Shown in pieces: positions 55,874 through 64,000 of a stretch of 64,000 nt of DNA. Position numbers and translations under genes: made by a program. Within the stretch, counting starts at the first letter, position 1. The number at the start of each line of letters is the position of its first letter. The stretch comes from Massilia sp. PAMC28688 (GTDB taxonomy: Bacteria > Pseudomonadota > Gammaproteobacteria > Burkholderiales > Burkholderiaceae_D): positions 806,001-870,000 of the forward strand of contig NZ_CP080378.1 in the NCBI RefSeq assembly GCF_019443445.1, given 5' to 3'. The notes beneath the pieces were generated by a model. The model was given only the letters and a program-made list of their open reading frames with translations, was not told where the DNA came from and searched no databases.

Positions 55874-57568
55874 TCAGAATTCTTCCCAGTCCTCGCTGGC
55901 CTGCGCCCTGGCGGCCGCCCTCGGCTTTGGCAGCCTGGCAGGCGCACGGGTGGCCGCACGGGCCATCGGCGCCGCTGCCGGCACAGGCGCGGCGCGCACC
56001 GCGGCGGCAGGCTGCCCGCTCTCATTGACCTGGAAGACGCTCACCACCTGGGCCAGTGCCAGCGCCTGGTCCTGCATGGAGGACGATGCCGCAGCCGCCT
56101 CTTCCACCAGCGCCGCATTTTGCTGGGTCACTTCATCCATCTGGTTAATGGCCTGGTTGACCTGCTCGATGCCCGCCTGCTGCTCGTCGCTGGCACTGGC
56201 AATTTCACTGATGATGTCGTTCACGCGGCGCACACTGCTCACCACCTCTTCCATCGTCACGCCAGCCTGGTCCGCCAGGCGGGAACCAAGGGTCACCTTC
56301 TCGACCGAATCGTCGATCAGGGTCTTGATTTCCTTGGCCGCGCCCGCCGAGCGCTGGGCCAGGCTGCGCACTTCCGATGCCACCACGGCAAAGCCGCGTC
56401 CCTGTTCGCCGGCCCGGGCCGCTTCTACGGCCGCGTTGAGCGCCAGGATATTGGTCTGAAAGGCAATCCCATCGATAACGCCGATGATGTCGACAATCTT
56501 GCGCGCCGAGTCGTTGATGGCGCCCATGGTCTGGACCACTTCCGTCACGGCCGTCCCGCCGCGCACGGCCACTTCGGAGGCGGAAGTGGCCAGCTGGTTG
56601 GCCTGGCGCGCATTGTCGGCATTCTGCTTGACGGTGGAGGTCAATTCTTCCATCGAGGAGGCGGTTTCTTCCAGCGAACTGGCCTGCTGCTCGGTGCGCG
56701 CCGACAAGTCCATATTGCCGGACATGATTTCGGAGGAAGCGGTGGCGATGGTGTCGGTCCCGGTGCGCACTTGGGCAACAATCCGTGCGAGCGAGGTATT
56801 CATGCTGTCGAGCGCGGTGAGCAGTTCGCCCATCTCGTCGCGCGAATCGATGGTGACCACGGTGCGCAAGTCCCCCTTGGCCACTTGCTGCGCCAGGTCC
56901 ACGGCGCGCCGCAGCGGCACCGTGATATTGCGCGATTGCCAGAAGGCGATCAGGGCGGCCAGCAGCGTGGCAATGATGCCGCCGCCGATCAGCATGCCGG
57001 AAGTCTGCGCCTGCAGGGCAGCAGCCTCGGCCCTGCGCTGGGACAGCAGGCTGGTTTCCGCGCCAATGATGGCGTCGATGTGCATGCGCATGGCATCCAT
57101 GCCGCGCTTGCCCTTGCCTTCCCTGACCAGCGCCAGCACCGGCGCCACATCTCCGTCGCCCGCTTCGCGCCGCAGGGCGATCACCGGGTCGATCGCGTCC
57201 CTGATCCATGCCTCCTGCTCGCGGCCCAGCTGCTGCAGGCGTTCCTGCTGCCGGGGATTGTCGGCAGTGAGCTGGGTTGCCCCTTTCAGGTAGCCCTGGA
57301 AGGCATTCTTGCCATTGTTGTACGGCTCCAGCGAAGCAGGATCGCCCGTCAGGGCAAAGCCGCGCTGGCCCGTTTCAATGTTCAGCAGCGACTCCAGCGC
57401 CCCCTTCACCTGCGCCATGACCTGGTAGGTATGGACATTGATGTCGTTGGCGCGACTGAGCCTGGCAAAATTATTGTAGGCCACGCTCACCAGGATAATC
57501 AGGATCAGGACCACGGCACCATAACCGAGGTACATGCGGGTACCAATCTTCAAGTTCGACAAGTTCAT
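55874..57568 (-). CDS. Methyl-accepting chemotaxis protein with CHASE3-type sensor
   Basis: A 564-residue chemoreceptor. N-terminal membrane segment (about 13-33), a periplasmic helical CHASE3-like domain ([12 protein letters not shown]), second membrane segment (about 190-210), HAMP (about 212-265) and the signalling domain with the hairpin tip [29 protein letters not shown] (partial: [16 protein letters not shown]). The Ala/Pro-rich linker ends in the pentapeptide-like DWEEF, a probable CheR/CheB tether. The start ATG 57568 is preceded by an in-frame TTG. Ligand unknown; with its CHASE3 domain it need not bind nucleosides. Confidence 0.93.
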   Translation of the reverse strand: MNLSNLKIGTRMYLGYGAVVLILIILVSVAYNNFARLSRANDINVHTYQVMAQVKGALESLLNIETGQRGFALTGDPASLEPYNNGKNAFQGYLKGATQLTADNPRQQERLQQLGREQEAWIRDAIDPVIALRREAGDGDVAPVLALVREGKGKRGMDAMRMHIDAIIGAETSLLSQRRAEAAALQAQTSGMLIGGGIIATLLAALIAFWQSRNITVPLRRAVDLAQQVAKGDLRTVVTIDSRDEMGELLTALDSMNTSLARIVAQVRTGTDTIATASSEIMSGNMDLSARTEQQASSLEETASSMEELTSTVKQNADNARQANQLATSASEVAVRGGTAVTEVVQTMGAINDSARKIVDIIGVIDGIAFQTNILALNAAVEAARAGEQGRGFAVVASEVRSLAQRSAGAAKEIKTLIDDSVEKVTLGSRLADQAGVTMEEVVSSVRRVNDIISEIASASDEQQAGIEQVNQAINQMDEVTQQNAALVEEAAAASSSMQDQALALAQVVSVFQVNESGQPAAAVRAAPVPAAAPMARAATRAPARLPKPRAAARAQASEDWEEF

Positions 57569-57937
57569 CAATATCTCTCAAGTAGTCGTCCGGCGACAGA
57601 TGCATTTGATTATGCAGCGGACCCGGAGTGCACGCCGCAAAAATTGTGTCGCGCGGTAGCGTAGATGAGACAATTGCTTGAAAGAATTTTATGGCCGGGA
57701 AGGTTTGTTCAGCTTTACGCTTGCCAAGGCCGCTTACGTGGCAGATTCCAGCCCAGCGTGGCGCCGGCCCCTGCGCGCTACCAGGCATGCAGCGTTGCCA
57801 TTCGGCAGCAACTTGCACGTTGCATGTGCTTGTCTTAAAATTGTCAGCTCTGCGGCCGCCCCTGGCGCGCCGTTTCGTTCTGGTCCGGCCGCTCTACCGC
57901 CGTCCAGTTTCCCACGCACGTTTCTTTACGGTGAGCC
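57569..57937. other. Intergenic region between chemoreceptor and CorC-like gene
   Basis: These 370 bases separate divergent genes. I see no convincing gene; an open frame from 57691 is overlapped by the downstream gene in another frame and has no family features. A possible chemoreceptor ribosome site GAGAGA lies next to its start. No clear sigma-28-type promoter was seen. Confidence 0.45.
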
Positions 57938-59221
57938 TTGGATACCGTGCCCCTTTGGGTGCTAGTTTGCGCACTCATCTTCCTGATTTCCTGTTCCGCA
58001 TTTTTCGCGATGGCCGAGACGGCCCTGATGGCGGCCAGCCGGCATCGCCTGCGCAGCTACGCCAAGCGCGGCCACCGCGGCGCAATGACGACCCTGTGGC
58101 TGCTGGAGCGCACCGACAGCCTGCTGTCGCTGATCCTCATTGCCAACACCCTCATCAATGCCCTGGCCACGGCCCTGGCGACGGCCATCGCCATCATGTT
58201 CTTTGGCTATGATTACAGCGCCATCTTCATTGCCATCGCCCTGCTCGCCTTTGTGCTGATCGTGTTTGCCGAGATCTCGCCAAAGTTCGTCGGCGCGCGC
58301 TACCCGGAAAATATTTCGCTGGCCGCCGCCACCGTGCTCAAACCCCTGATGGCGCTGGCCATGCCCCTGGTATGGTTTGTCAATCAACTGGTTCAGCTGG
58401 TACTGAAACTGGCCGCGGTGCGGCCGCAGGCGGCCCAGCACCGGGTCTCGCCCGAAGAATTGCGCTCAATCGTGCTCGAAGGCGGTAATTTCATCCCGCA
58501 AAAGCACAAGAGCATCCTGCTCAACCTGTTTGATCTGGAAACCATTTCGGTTGACGACATCATGACGCCGCGCGCCCAGATCGAAGCGCTCAACCTGGCC
58601 GTGCCGGTGGCCGAGATCAAGGCCCAGCTCACCACCTGCTATCACAACAAGCTGCCCGTGTATGAAGGCGAGATCAACCAGATCCTCGGCATCCTGCACG
58701 TGCGCCACGCCATCGCCCTGCTCAACGAAGAAGAAGACTTGACGGTGCAGCACTTCCGCGACCTGCTCACAACGCCTTACTATATTCCCCAGGACACCCG
58801 GGTCTTCACCCAGCTTCAGTATTTTCAGGAGAACAAGGAGCGGCTCGGCATCATCGTCGACGAATATGGCGAAGTGCAAGGCCTGGTCACGCTCGACGAT
58901 ATCATCGAAGAAATGATCGGTGAATTTACGACATCGGTCCCCGGCGCTGCACGCAGTGAAGTCTTCGACTGGGACAAGCGGGGCGAGTGTCTGCTGGAAG
59001 GCACAACGGCCCTGCGCGATATCAACAAACGTCTCGGTCTGCATTTCCCCGTGGACGGTCCGAAGACCCTCAATGGCTTGATGCTCGAACAACTCCAGGA
59101 TATTCCCGAGTCGCCGGTCGGCCTCAAAATCGGGGACGTCATCATTGAAGTTATCCAGGTAAAAAACCAGGCCATCAAGGTCGCCAAACTGATCCGTCCG
59201 AGCACGCGCCTCTTTGCATAA
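57938..59221 (+). CDS. CNNM/HlyC-CorC family membrane protein
   Basis: A 427-residue inner-membrane protein. Residues about 5-190 are the DUF21/CNNM membrane domain (SAFFAMAETALMAASRHRL, then LIVFAEISPKFVGARYPE). A pair of CBS domains (about 205-330) has DDIMTPRAQIEAL and LGIIVDEYGEVQGLVTLDDIIEEMIGEF (partial), which binds adenine nucleotides in relatives. The C-terminal CorC_HlyC domain ends near RPSTRLFA. Roles proposed for the family are Mg/Co efflux or membrane stress tolerance. The start TTG 57938 gives the N-terminal Asp-Thr; GTG 57947 is the alternative. Confidence 0.9.
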   Translation: MDTVPLWVLVCALIFLISCSAFFAMAETALMAASRHRLRSYAKRGHRGAMTTLWLLERTDSLLSLILIANTLINALATALATAIAIMFFGYDYSAIFIAIALLAFVLIVFAEISPKFVGARYPENISLAAATVLKPLMALAMPLVWFVNQLVQLVLKLAAVRPQAAQHRVSPEELRSIVLEGGNFIPQKHKSILLNLFDLETISVDDIMTPRAQIEALNLAVPVAEIKAQLTTCYHNKLPVYEGEINQILGILHVRHAIALLNEEEDLTVQHFRDLLTTPYYIPQDTRVFTQLQYFQENKERLGIIVDEYGEVQGLVTLDDIIEEMIGEFTTSVPGAARSEVFDWDKRGECLLEGTTALRDINKRLGLHFPVDGPKTLNGLMLEQLQDIPESPVGLKIGDVIIEVIQVKNQAIKVAKLIRPSTRLFA

Positions 59222-59406
59222 AGCTATATAGAGCAAGCAAAGCAACAGGTGGTGCCATCTTGACTACGTGGTAAGAAGACCCCACTGCAAACGGTAAACC
59301 CTTTACAAATTTGATGCTCCGGGGCATGATCCAAGGCAGTTCCCCGTTCCAGTCAGCGCTGGGCGGCGCCTTCGCTGTTTCCTGTTTTTTTACTACGCAT
59401 CCACTT

Positions 59407-61134
59407 ATGGCAGCAGTCCTTCCAAACCCAGCAACCGGTGCACCCATGTCCGGGCTGGCACGCGCGCTCATGCAGGCGGGCCGCCTTTCCATGGCCCAGG
59501 CTGATGCGCTGCAAAAGAAGGCAGCGGTAGAAAAGATCCAGTTTATCGACGCCTTGATTTCCGGCGGCGCCATCGATGCCAAGTCGCTGGCTGCGTTTTG
59601 CGCCGAGACGTTTGGCTATCCCCTGATGGACCTGGCCACCTTTGGCCAGGACTCGCTACCGCAAGGGGCCATCGACAACAAGCTGATGCAGGCGCAGCGC
59701 GTGATCGCCCTGGCCAAGCGCGGCAACAAGATGTCGGTGGCCATTTCCGACCCCACCAATACGCAGGCGCTGGACCAGATCAAGTTCCAGAGCGAAGCCC
59801 AGGTCGAACCGGTGATCGTGGCCCACGACACCCTGGTGTCCTGGCTCAACAGCCTGAGCAAGACCGCCGAGCAGACCATCACCGACATGGTGGGCGACGA
59901 TGAAGAGATCACGTTTGCCGAAGAATCGGGCCCGGCCTCGGTGCTCGACGCGGCCCAGAACGAGATCGAAGACGCGCCGATCGTCAAGTTCCTCAACAAG
60001 ATCCTGATGGATGCGATCAACCTGGGCGCCTCCGACATCCACTTCGAGCCGTTTGAAAAGTTTTACCGGATCCGCCTGCGGGTTGACGGCGTACTGCGTG
60101 AACATGCCCAGCCGCCCATCACCATCAAGGAAAAGCTGGTCTCGCGCATCAAGGTCTTGTCCAAGCTCGACATTTCAGAAAAGCGCGTGCCGCAGGACGG
60201 GCGCATGCGCCTGGTGCTCTCGCCGGTCAAGGCGATCGACTTCCGGGTCAGCACCTTGCCCACCCTGTTCGGCGAAAAGACCGTCATGCGTATCCTGGAC
60301 GCGACCCAGGCCCAGATGGGTATCGATGCCCTCGGCTACGATCCGGACCAGAAGGAATTGCTGCTTGACGCCATCCAGCGTCCCTACGGCATGGTGCTGG
60401 TGACCGGCCCGACCGGTTCCGGCAAGACCGTGTCGCTGTATACCTGCCTGAATGTGATCAACAAGCCCGGCATCAATATCTCTACCGCGGAAGACCCGGC
60501 CGAGATCAACCTGCCGGGCGTGAACCAGGTGAACGTGAATGACCGCGCGGGCCTGACTTTCCCGGTGGCGCTCAAGTCCTTCCTGCGCCAGGACCCGGAC
60601 ATCATCATGGTCGGCGAGATCCGCGACCTGGAAACGGCCGACATCGCCATCAAGGCTGCGCAAACGGGTCACATGGTGTTCTCGACCCTGCACACCAACG
60701 ATGCGCCGTCGACATTGACGCGCCTGATGAACATGGGCGTGGCCCCTTTCAATATCGCCTCGTCGGTGATCATGATTACCGCCCAGCGCCTGGCGCGCCG
60801 CCTGTGCACCTGCAAGAAGCCGGTCGAGACTTCGCGCGAAATCTTGCTGGCGGCCGGTTTCAAGGAAGATGAACTGGAGGGCGGCTGGAAACCCTATGGA
60901 CCGGTGGGCTGCGAGCGCTGCCTCGGCGGCGGCTACAAGGGCCGGGTGGGTATCTACCAGATCATGCCGATCACCCCGGCCATTGAAAAAATCATTCTGG
61001 CTCACGGCAACTCAATGGAGATTGCCGAACAATCAGAACGGGAAGGCGTGAAATCCCTGCGCCGCTCCGGCCTGATGAAAGTCAAGCAAGGGCTGACCAG
61101 CCTGGAAGAAGTGCTTGGCTGCACCAACGAATAG
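59407..61134 (+). CDS. pilB: Type IV pilus assembly ATPase
   Basis: A 575-residue hexameric motor that drives pilus extension. The N-terminal MshEN-like domain (about 1-170) leads to the T2SSE ATPase core with VTGPTGSGKTVSLY (Walker A, about 333-340), the Asp box around DIHFEPFE, Walker B PDIIMVGEIRDLETA and the His box STLHTND. A zinc knuckle CTCKKP with CERCLGGG follows. The frame extends upstream to 59311, but ATG 59407 fits the usual N-terminus (MSGLARAL follows shortly). It is followed at once by pilC. Confidence 0.95.
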   Translation: MAAVLPNPATGAPMSGLARALMQAGRLSMAQADALQKKAAVEKIQFIDALISGGAIDAKSLAAFCAETFGYPLMDLATFGQDSLPQGAIDNKLMQAQRVIALAKRGNKMSVAISDPTNTQALDQIKFQSEAQVEPVIVAHDTLVSWLNSLSKTAEQTITDMVGDDEEITFAEESGPASVLDAAQNEIEDAPIVKFLNKILMDAINLGASDIHFEPFEKFYRIRLRVDGVLREHAQPPITIKEKLVSRIKVLSKLDISEKRVPQDGRMRLVLSPVKAIDFRVSTLPTLFGEKTVMRILDATQAQMGIDALGYDPDQKELLLDAIQRPYGMVLVTGPTGSGKTVSLYTCLNVINKPGINISTAEDPAEINLPGVNQVNVNDRAGLTFPVALKSFLRQDPDIIMVGEIRDLETADIAIKAAQTGHMVFSTLHTNDAPSTLTRLMNMGVAPFNIASSVIMITAQRLARRLCTCKKPVETSREILLAAGFKEDELEGGWKPYGPVGCERCLGGGYKGRVGIYQIMPITPAIEKIILAHGNSMEIAEQSEREGVKSLRRSGLMKVKQGLTSLEEVLGCTNE

Positions 61135-61141
61135 GAAAATT

Positions 61142-62368
61142 ATGGCTACTGCAACATCCAAAGGCATCGCCGCCGTCAAGGAACATATCTATGCCTGGGA
61201 AGGCAAGGACAAGTCCGGCAAAATCGTGCGGGGCGAGATCCGCGCTGGTGGCGAAGCCATCGTGAACGTGACGCTGCGCCGCCAGGGGGTCCTGGTCACC
61301 AAGGTCAAGAAAAAGGTGATGCGCGGCGGGAAAAAGATCACCGACAAGGATGTGTCGCTGTTTACCCGCCAGCTGGCCACCATGATGAAGGCCGGTGTAC
61401 CGCTGCTGCAATCATTCGACATCGTGGGCAAGGGCCATTCCAATCCCTCCATGGCCAAGCTCATTGCGGACCTGCGCGCCGATATCGAGACCGGCACCAG
61501 CCTGAACAATGCATTCCGCAAGTATCCGCTGTACTTCGATGCCCTGTTCTGCAACCTGGTGGGCGCGGGCGAACAGGCCGGTATCCTGGAAGACTTGCTC
61601 ACGCGCCTGGCCGTGTACAAGGAAAAGACGCTGGCGATCAAGAAAAAGATCAAGTCGGCGCTCATGTATCCGGTCTCGATCCTGGGCATCGCCTTTGTCG
61701 TGACCGCCGTGATCATGATCTGGGTGGTGCCGGCCTTTAAATCGGTGTTTGAAAGTTTTGGTGCCGACCTTCCAGGGCCAACCCTGGTGGTGATGGCCAT
61801 GTCCGATTTTGTGGTCAGCTATGCCTATATCATCTTCCCCGGCATTGCGGCGGCGATCTACTTCTTCCTCCAGAGCTGGAAGCGCTCGCTGGCCATGCAG
61901 CGCCGCATGGACTTGCTGCTGCTCAAAGCGCCCGTATTCGGCTCGGTGATCCGCAAGGCCGCCATTGCGCGCTGGACGCGCACCCTGGCCACCATGTTTG
62001 CCGCCGGCGTGCCGCTGGTGGAAGCGCTCGACTCGGTGGGCGGCGCCGCCGGCAATGCCCTGTACCTGGACGCGACCAAGAAAATCCAGAATGAAGTCAG
62101 TACCGGTACCAGCCTGACCATGGCCATGCAGAACTCGAACGTGTTCCCGCCGATCGTCACCCAGATGGTCGCCATCGGCGAAGAATCGGGCGCGCTCGAC
62201 GCCATGCTGGGCAAGGTCGCCGGCTTCTTTGAAGATGAAGTGGACGAAGCGGTCGGCAACCTGGCCGCGCTGATGGAACCGGCCATCATGGCCATTCTCG
62301 GTATCCTCATCGGCGGCCTGGTGGTGGCCATGTACCTGCCGATCTTCAAGCTCGGTGCAGTGGTATAA
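61142..62368 (+). CDS. pilC: Type IV pilus inner-membrane platform protein
   Basis: A 408-residue T2SSF-family protein with two repeated cytoplasmic domains and three membrane segments. The N-terminus has YAWEGKDKSGKIVRGEI; the first repeat has SLFTRQLATMMKAGVPLLQSF and the second ARWTRTLATMFAAGVPLVEAL, the duplicated F-domain signature. It couples PilB to pilin insertion. ATG 61142 lies seven bases after pilB. A terminator-like hairpin follows before pilD. Confidence 0.95.
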   Translation: MATATSKGIAAVKEHIYAWEGKDKSGKIVRGEIRAGGEAIVNVTLRRQGVLVTKVKKKVMRGGKKITDKDVSLFTRQLATMMKAGVPLLQSFDIVGKGHSNPSMAKLIADLRADIETGTSLNNAFRKYPLYFDALFCNLVGAGEQAGILEDLLTRLAVYKEKTLAIKKKIKSALMYPVSILGIAFVVTAVIMIWVVPAFKSVFESFGADLPGPTLVVMAMSDFVVSYAYIIFPGIAAAIYFFLQSWKRSLAMQRRMDLLLLKAPVFGSVIRKAAIARWTRTLATMFAAGVPLVEALDSVGGAAGNALYLDATKKIQNEVSTGTSLTMAMQNSNVFPPIVTQMVAIGEESGALDAMLGKVAGFFEDEVDEAVGNLAALMEPAIMAILGILIGGLVVAMYLPIFKLGAVV

Positions 62369-62378
62369 GCGTGTAACA

Positions 62379-62412
62379 GCACGGCGGCGCAAGGCTGCCG
62401 TGCCGGTTTTTC
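62379..62412 (+). terminator. Terminator-like hairpin between pilC and pilD
   Basis: Arms GCACGGC (62379-62385) and GCCGTGC (62397-62403) enclose an 11-base loop; a T-run (62408-62412) follows GGs. It could reduce readthrough from pilBC into pilD. Confidence 0.6.
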
Positions 62413-62468
62413 ATGGCGCCCAGGCGCGCTTGCTGCTGTGCAGCCCTCCCAACGTCAAGTGACAGCTT

Positions 62469-63335
62469 ATGGAAACACTACTTTTTGCAGCGCCTGGCGC
62501 GCTCATGCCGGCCCTGGCCGCGGCCCTGCTGGGTCTGTTGATCGGCAGCTTCCTCAATGTGGTGATCTACCGCATGCCCAAGATGATGCAGCGCGAATTC
62601 GACAACGCCTGCGCCGAAAACTGTGGCAAGGAGCCGCCCCACACGGATGCCTTCAGCCTGTGGGGTCCGCGGTCGTGCTGCCCCAAGTGCGGCCACCAGA
62701 TCACGGCGCTGGAAAACATTCCCGTGATTAGCTGGCTGGTCTTGCGCGGCAAGTGCAGCAGCTGCAAGGCCCCCATCTCGGCCCGCTATCCGGCCGTGGA
62801 ACTGATTTCCGCCATCCTGTCCGGCTTGCTGGTGTGGCAATTCGGCAGCGGCTGGGCCGGCATGGCCGTCATGGCCTTCGGCCTGATCCTGCTGGCGCTG
62901 ACGCTGATCGACTTCGACACCCAGTTCCTGCCGGACGACCTGGTCTATCCCCTCTTGTGGCTGGGCCTGCTCATCAACCTGAACGGCACCTTTGCCTCGC
63001 TGCGCGACGCCGTCATCGGCGCCGTCGCCGGCTACATGGTGCTATGGTCGGTCAATGAACTGTTCAAGCTGTGGAAGAAGATGGATGGCATGGGCAATGG
63101 CGACTTCAAGCTGCTGGCCGCGCTGGGCGCCTGGATGGGCTGGCAACTGCTGCCGGCCATCATCGTGCTCTCGTCGGTGGTGGGCGCCGTGGTCGGCATC
63201 GCCATGATGCTCCTGGGCGGCAAGAGCCGCGAGACCAAGATCCCGTTTGGCCCCTACCTGGCCGGTGCCGGCATGCTGGCCATGCTGTTCGGACCGGAAC
63301 TGTCCAGCAGCATGCTGGGCATCGTCCAGCCCTGA
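62469..63335 (+). CDS. pilD: Type IV prepilin peptidase/N-methyltransferase
   Basis: A 288-residue inner-membrane aspartyl protease that cleaves and N-methylates prepilins. The cytoplasmic zinc loop has two Cys pairs (CCPKCGHQI and CSSCKAPI). Catalytic aspartates are in [11 protein letters not shown] and the GxGD block [14 protein letters not shown]. About eight membrane segments are visible. It ends two bases before coaE, a common arrangement in betaproteobacteria. Confidence 0.95.
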   Translation: METLLFAAPGALMPALAAALLGLLIGSFLNVVIYRMPKMMQREFDNACAENCGKEPPHTDAFSLWGPRSCCPKCGHQITALENIPVISWLVLRGKCSSCKAPISARYPAVELISAILSGLLVWQFGSGWAGMAVMAFGLILLALTLIDFDTQFLPDDLVYPLLWLGLLINLNGTFASLRDAVIGAVAGYMVLWSVNELFKLWKKMDGMGNGDFKLLAALGAWMGWQLLPAIIVLSSVVGAVVGIAMMLLGGKSRETKIPFGPYLAGAGMLAMLFGPELSSSMLGIVQP

Positions 63336-63337
63336 GC

Positions 63338-63982
63338 ATGGACAGCGCCCGGCCCCGTTTCAGCGTCGGCTTAACCGGCGGCATTGGCTGCGGCAAGACC
63401 ACCGTGGCCAATATGTTTGGCGCGCTGGGCGCCACCCTGGTCGATACCGACGAGATTGCACACGCCCTCACCGCGCCCGGCGGCGCCGCCATGGCCGCCA
63501 TCGACAGCGAATTCGGCCGCGAGTTCCTCACCCCTGAAGGCGCGCTCAACCGGCCGCGCATGCGCGCCCTGGTGTTTTCCGACCCCGGCGCCAAGGCCCG
63601 GCTCGAAGCCATTTTGCACCCCCGCATCCGCGACGCCGCGCTGGCCCAGGCCGCCATTGCCAGCGGCAGCTACGTCATCTTCGTGGTGCCGCTGCTGATC
63701 GAGTCCGGCACCTGGCGCCAGCGCGTCACCCGCGTGCTGGCCATCGATTGCGACGAAGCGGTGCAGGTCGCCCGTGTCATGACACGCAATGGCTTAACAG
63801 AAGAACAAGTGCGCGCCATCATGGCCACCCAGGTCACGCGCCAGGAACGCCTGGCCGCCGCCGACGACGTCATTACGAACAATGGCGCCAAGGCACTGCT
63901 GGAACCCCAGATCACCCGTCTGCACGCCCAATACCTGGCCTTTTCCGAAAGAATGTCACGATTGCCCGTAGAGCGTTTGTAA
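63338..63982 (+). CDS. coaE: Dephospho-CoA kinase
   Basis: A 214-residue P-loop kinase, the last step of coenzyme A synthesis. The P-loop is [13 protein letters not shown] (12-24), the substrate loop [12 protein letters not shown] follows, and HPRIRD and VVPLLIESG are typical. It starts two bases after pilD and ends 19 bases before the window edge. The longer reading from 63071 is rejected because it runs through pilD in another frame. Confidence 0.96.
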   Translation: MDSARPRFSVGLTGGIGCGKTTVANMFGALGATLVDTDEIAHALTAPGGAAMAAIDSEFGREFLTPEGALNRPRMRALVFSDPGAKARLEAILHPRIRDAALAQAAIASGSYVIFVVPLLIESGTWRQRVTRVLAIDCDEAVQVARVMTRNGLTEEQVRAIMATQVTRQERLAAADDVITNNGAKALLEPQITRLHAQYLAFSERMSRLPVERL

Positions 63983-64000
63983 TTTTGCTCCTATTGGTTC

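Noticed and set aside
57691..58212. A 173-residue frame before the CorC-like gene
   Set aside because: Most of it overlaps the membrane domain of the CorC-like gene in another frame, and the upstream part has no ribosome site or family match.

Overview
The window reads as chromosomal DNA of a GC-rich betaproteobacterium, most likely an Oxalobacteraceae member (Massilia/Duganella/Janthinobacterium type). This is inferred from gene style and order: pilB-pilC-pilD-coaE, TonB receptors, guaB, and an AlgZ/AlgR-like pair. No rRNA, tRNA, CRISPR array or intact insertion sequence was seen.

Layout. 0.3-5 kb holds housekeeping and accessory genes: a GNAT acetyltransferase, a nitrilase-family amidohydrolase, a LytS/AlgZ-type kinase with a LytTR regulator, two VOC proteins, a SnoaL-like protein and an SDR gene remnant. 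5.3-13.7 kb (minus strand) is a nucleoside catabolic operon: punA, deoB, deoC, a double-domain aldehyde dehydrogenase, deoA, cdd and an unusual long deaminase-like protein. 14-17 kb (plus) holds psuK with a DNA-binding domain, psuG and a LysR regulator. 17-21.3 kb (minus) encodes a periplasmic TonB_C/TPR protein and a TonB-dependent receptor. 21.6-27.4 kb (plus) holds a transaldolase and a BMP-type nucleoside ABC importer (nupNOPQ-like), followed by a broken alpha/beta hydrolase gene.

28.4-36.1 kb (plus) is the most unusual part. Eight co-directional genes encode a HAD phosphatase, a 399-residue protein I do not recognise, a uracil-phosphoribosyltransferase-like enzyme, a poly(A)-polymerase-head nucleotidyltransferase, an EmrA/EmrB-like export pair, a PurT paralogue with an altered ATP loop and a pterin-carbinolamine-dehydratase-like protein. 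I read it as a candidate gene cluster for making and exporting a nucleotide-derived small molecule. It sits between the nucleoside importer and guaB.

36.1-55.4 kb returns to nucleic-acid use: guaB, a MipA/OmpV porin-like protein, a secreted S1/P1 nuclease, a lipoprotein 5'-nucleotidase, an Oar-like TonB receptor, an exported adenosine deaminase, guanine deaminase, xdhA-xdhB-xdhC, the PuuE allantoinase, hydroxyisourate hydrolase and a solitary ClpP-like protein. No urate-oxidising enzyme lies in the window. 55.4-64 kb holds a small hypothetical gene, a chemoreceptor, a CNNM/CorC-type membrane protein, the type IV pilus genes pilB, pilC and pilD, and coaE.

Together the window describes scavenging of nucleic acids. 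Secreted nuclease, nucleotidase and deaminase make nucleosides and bases; TonB receptors and the ABC importer may bring them in; deo, cdd, psu and xdh enzymes degrade them to pentose phosphate, acetyl units and allantoin-level nitrogen. A composite AT-rich element (a 23-bp dyad plus a CAAATAC block at fixed spacing) occurs three times, upstream of both TonB receptors and between punA and psuK. This suggests a shared, unidentified regulator.
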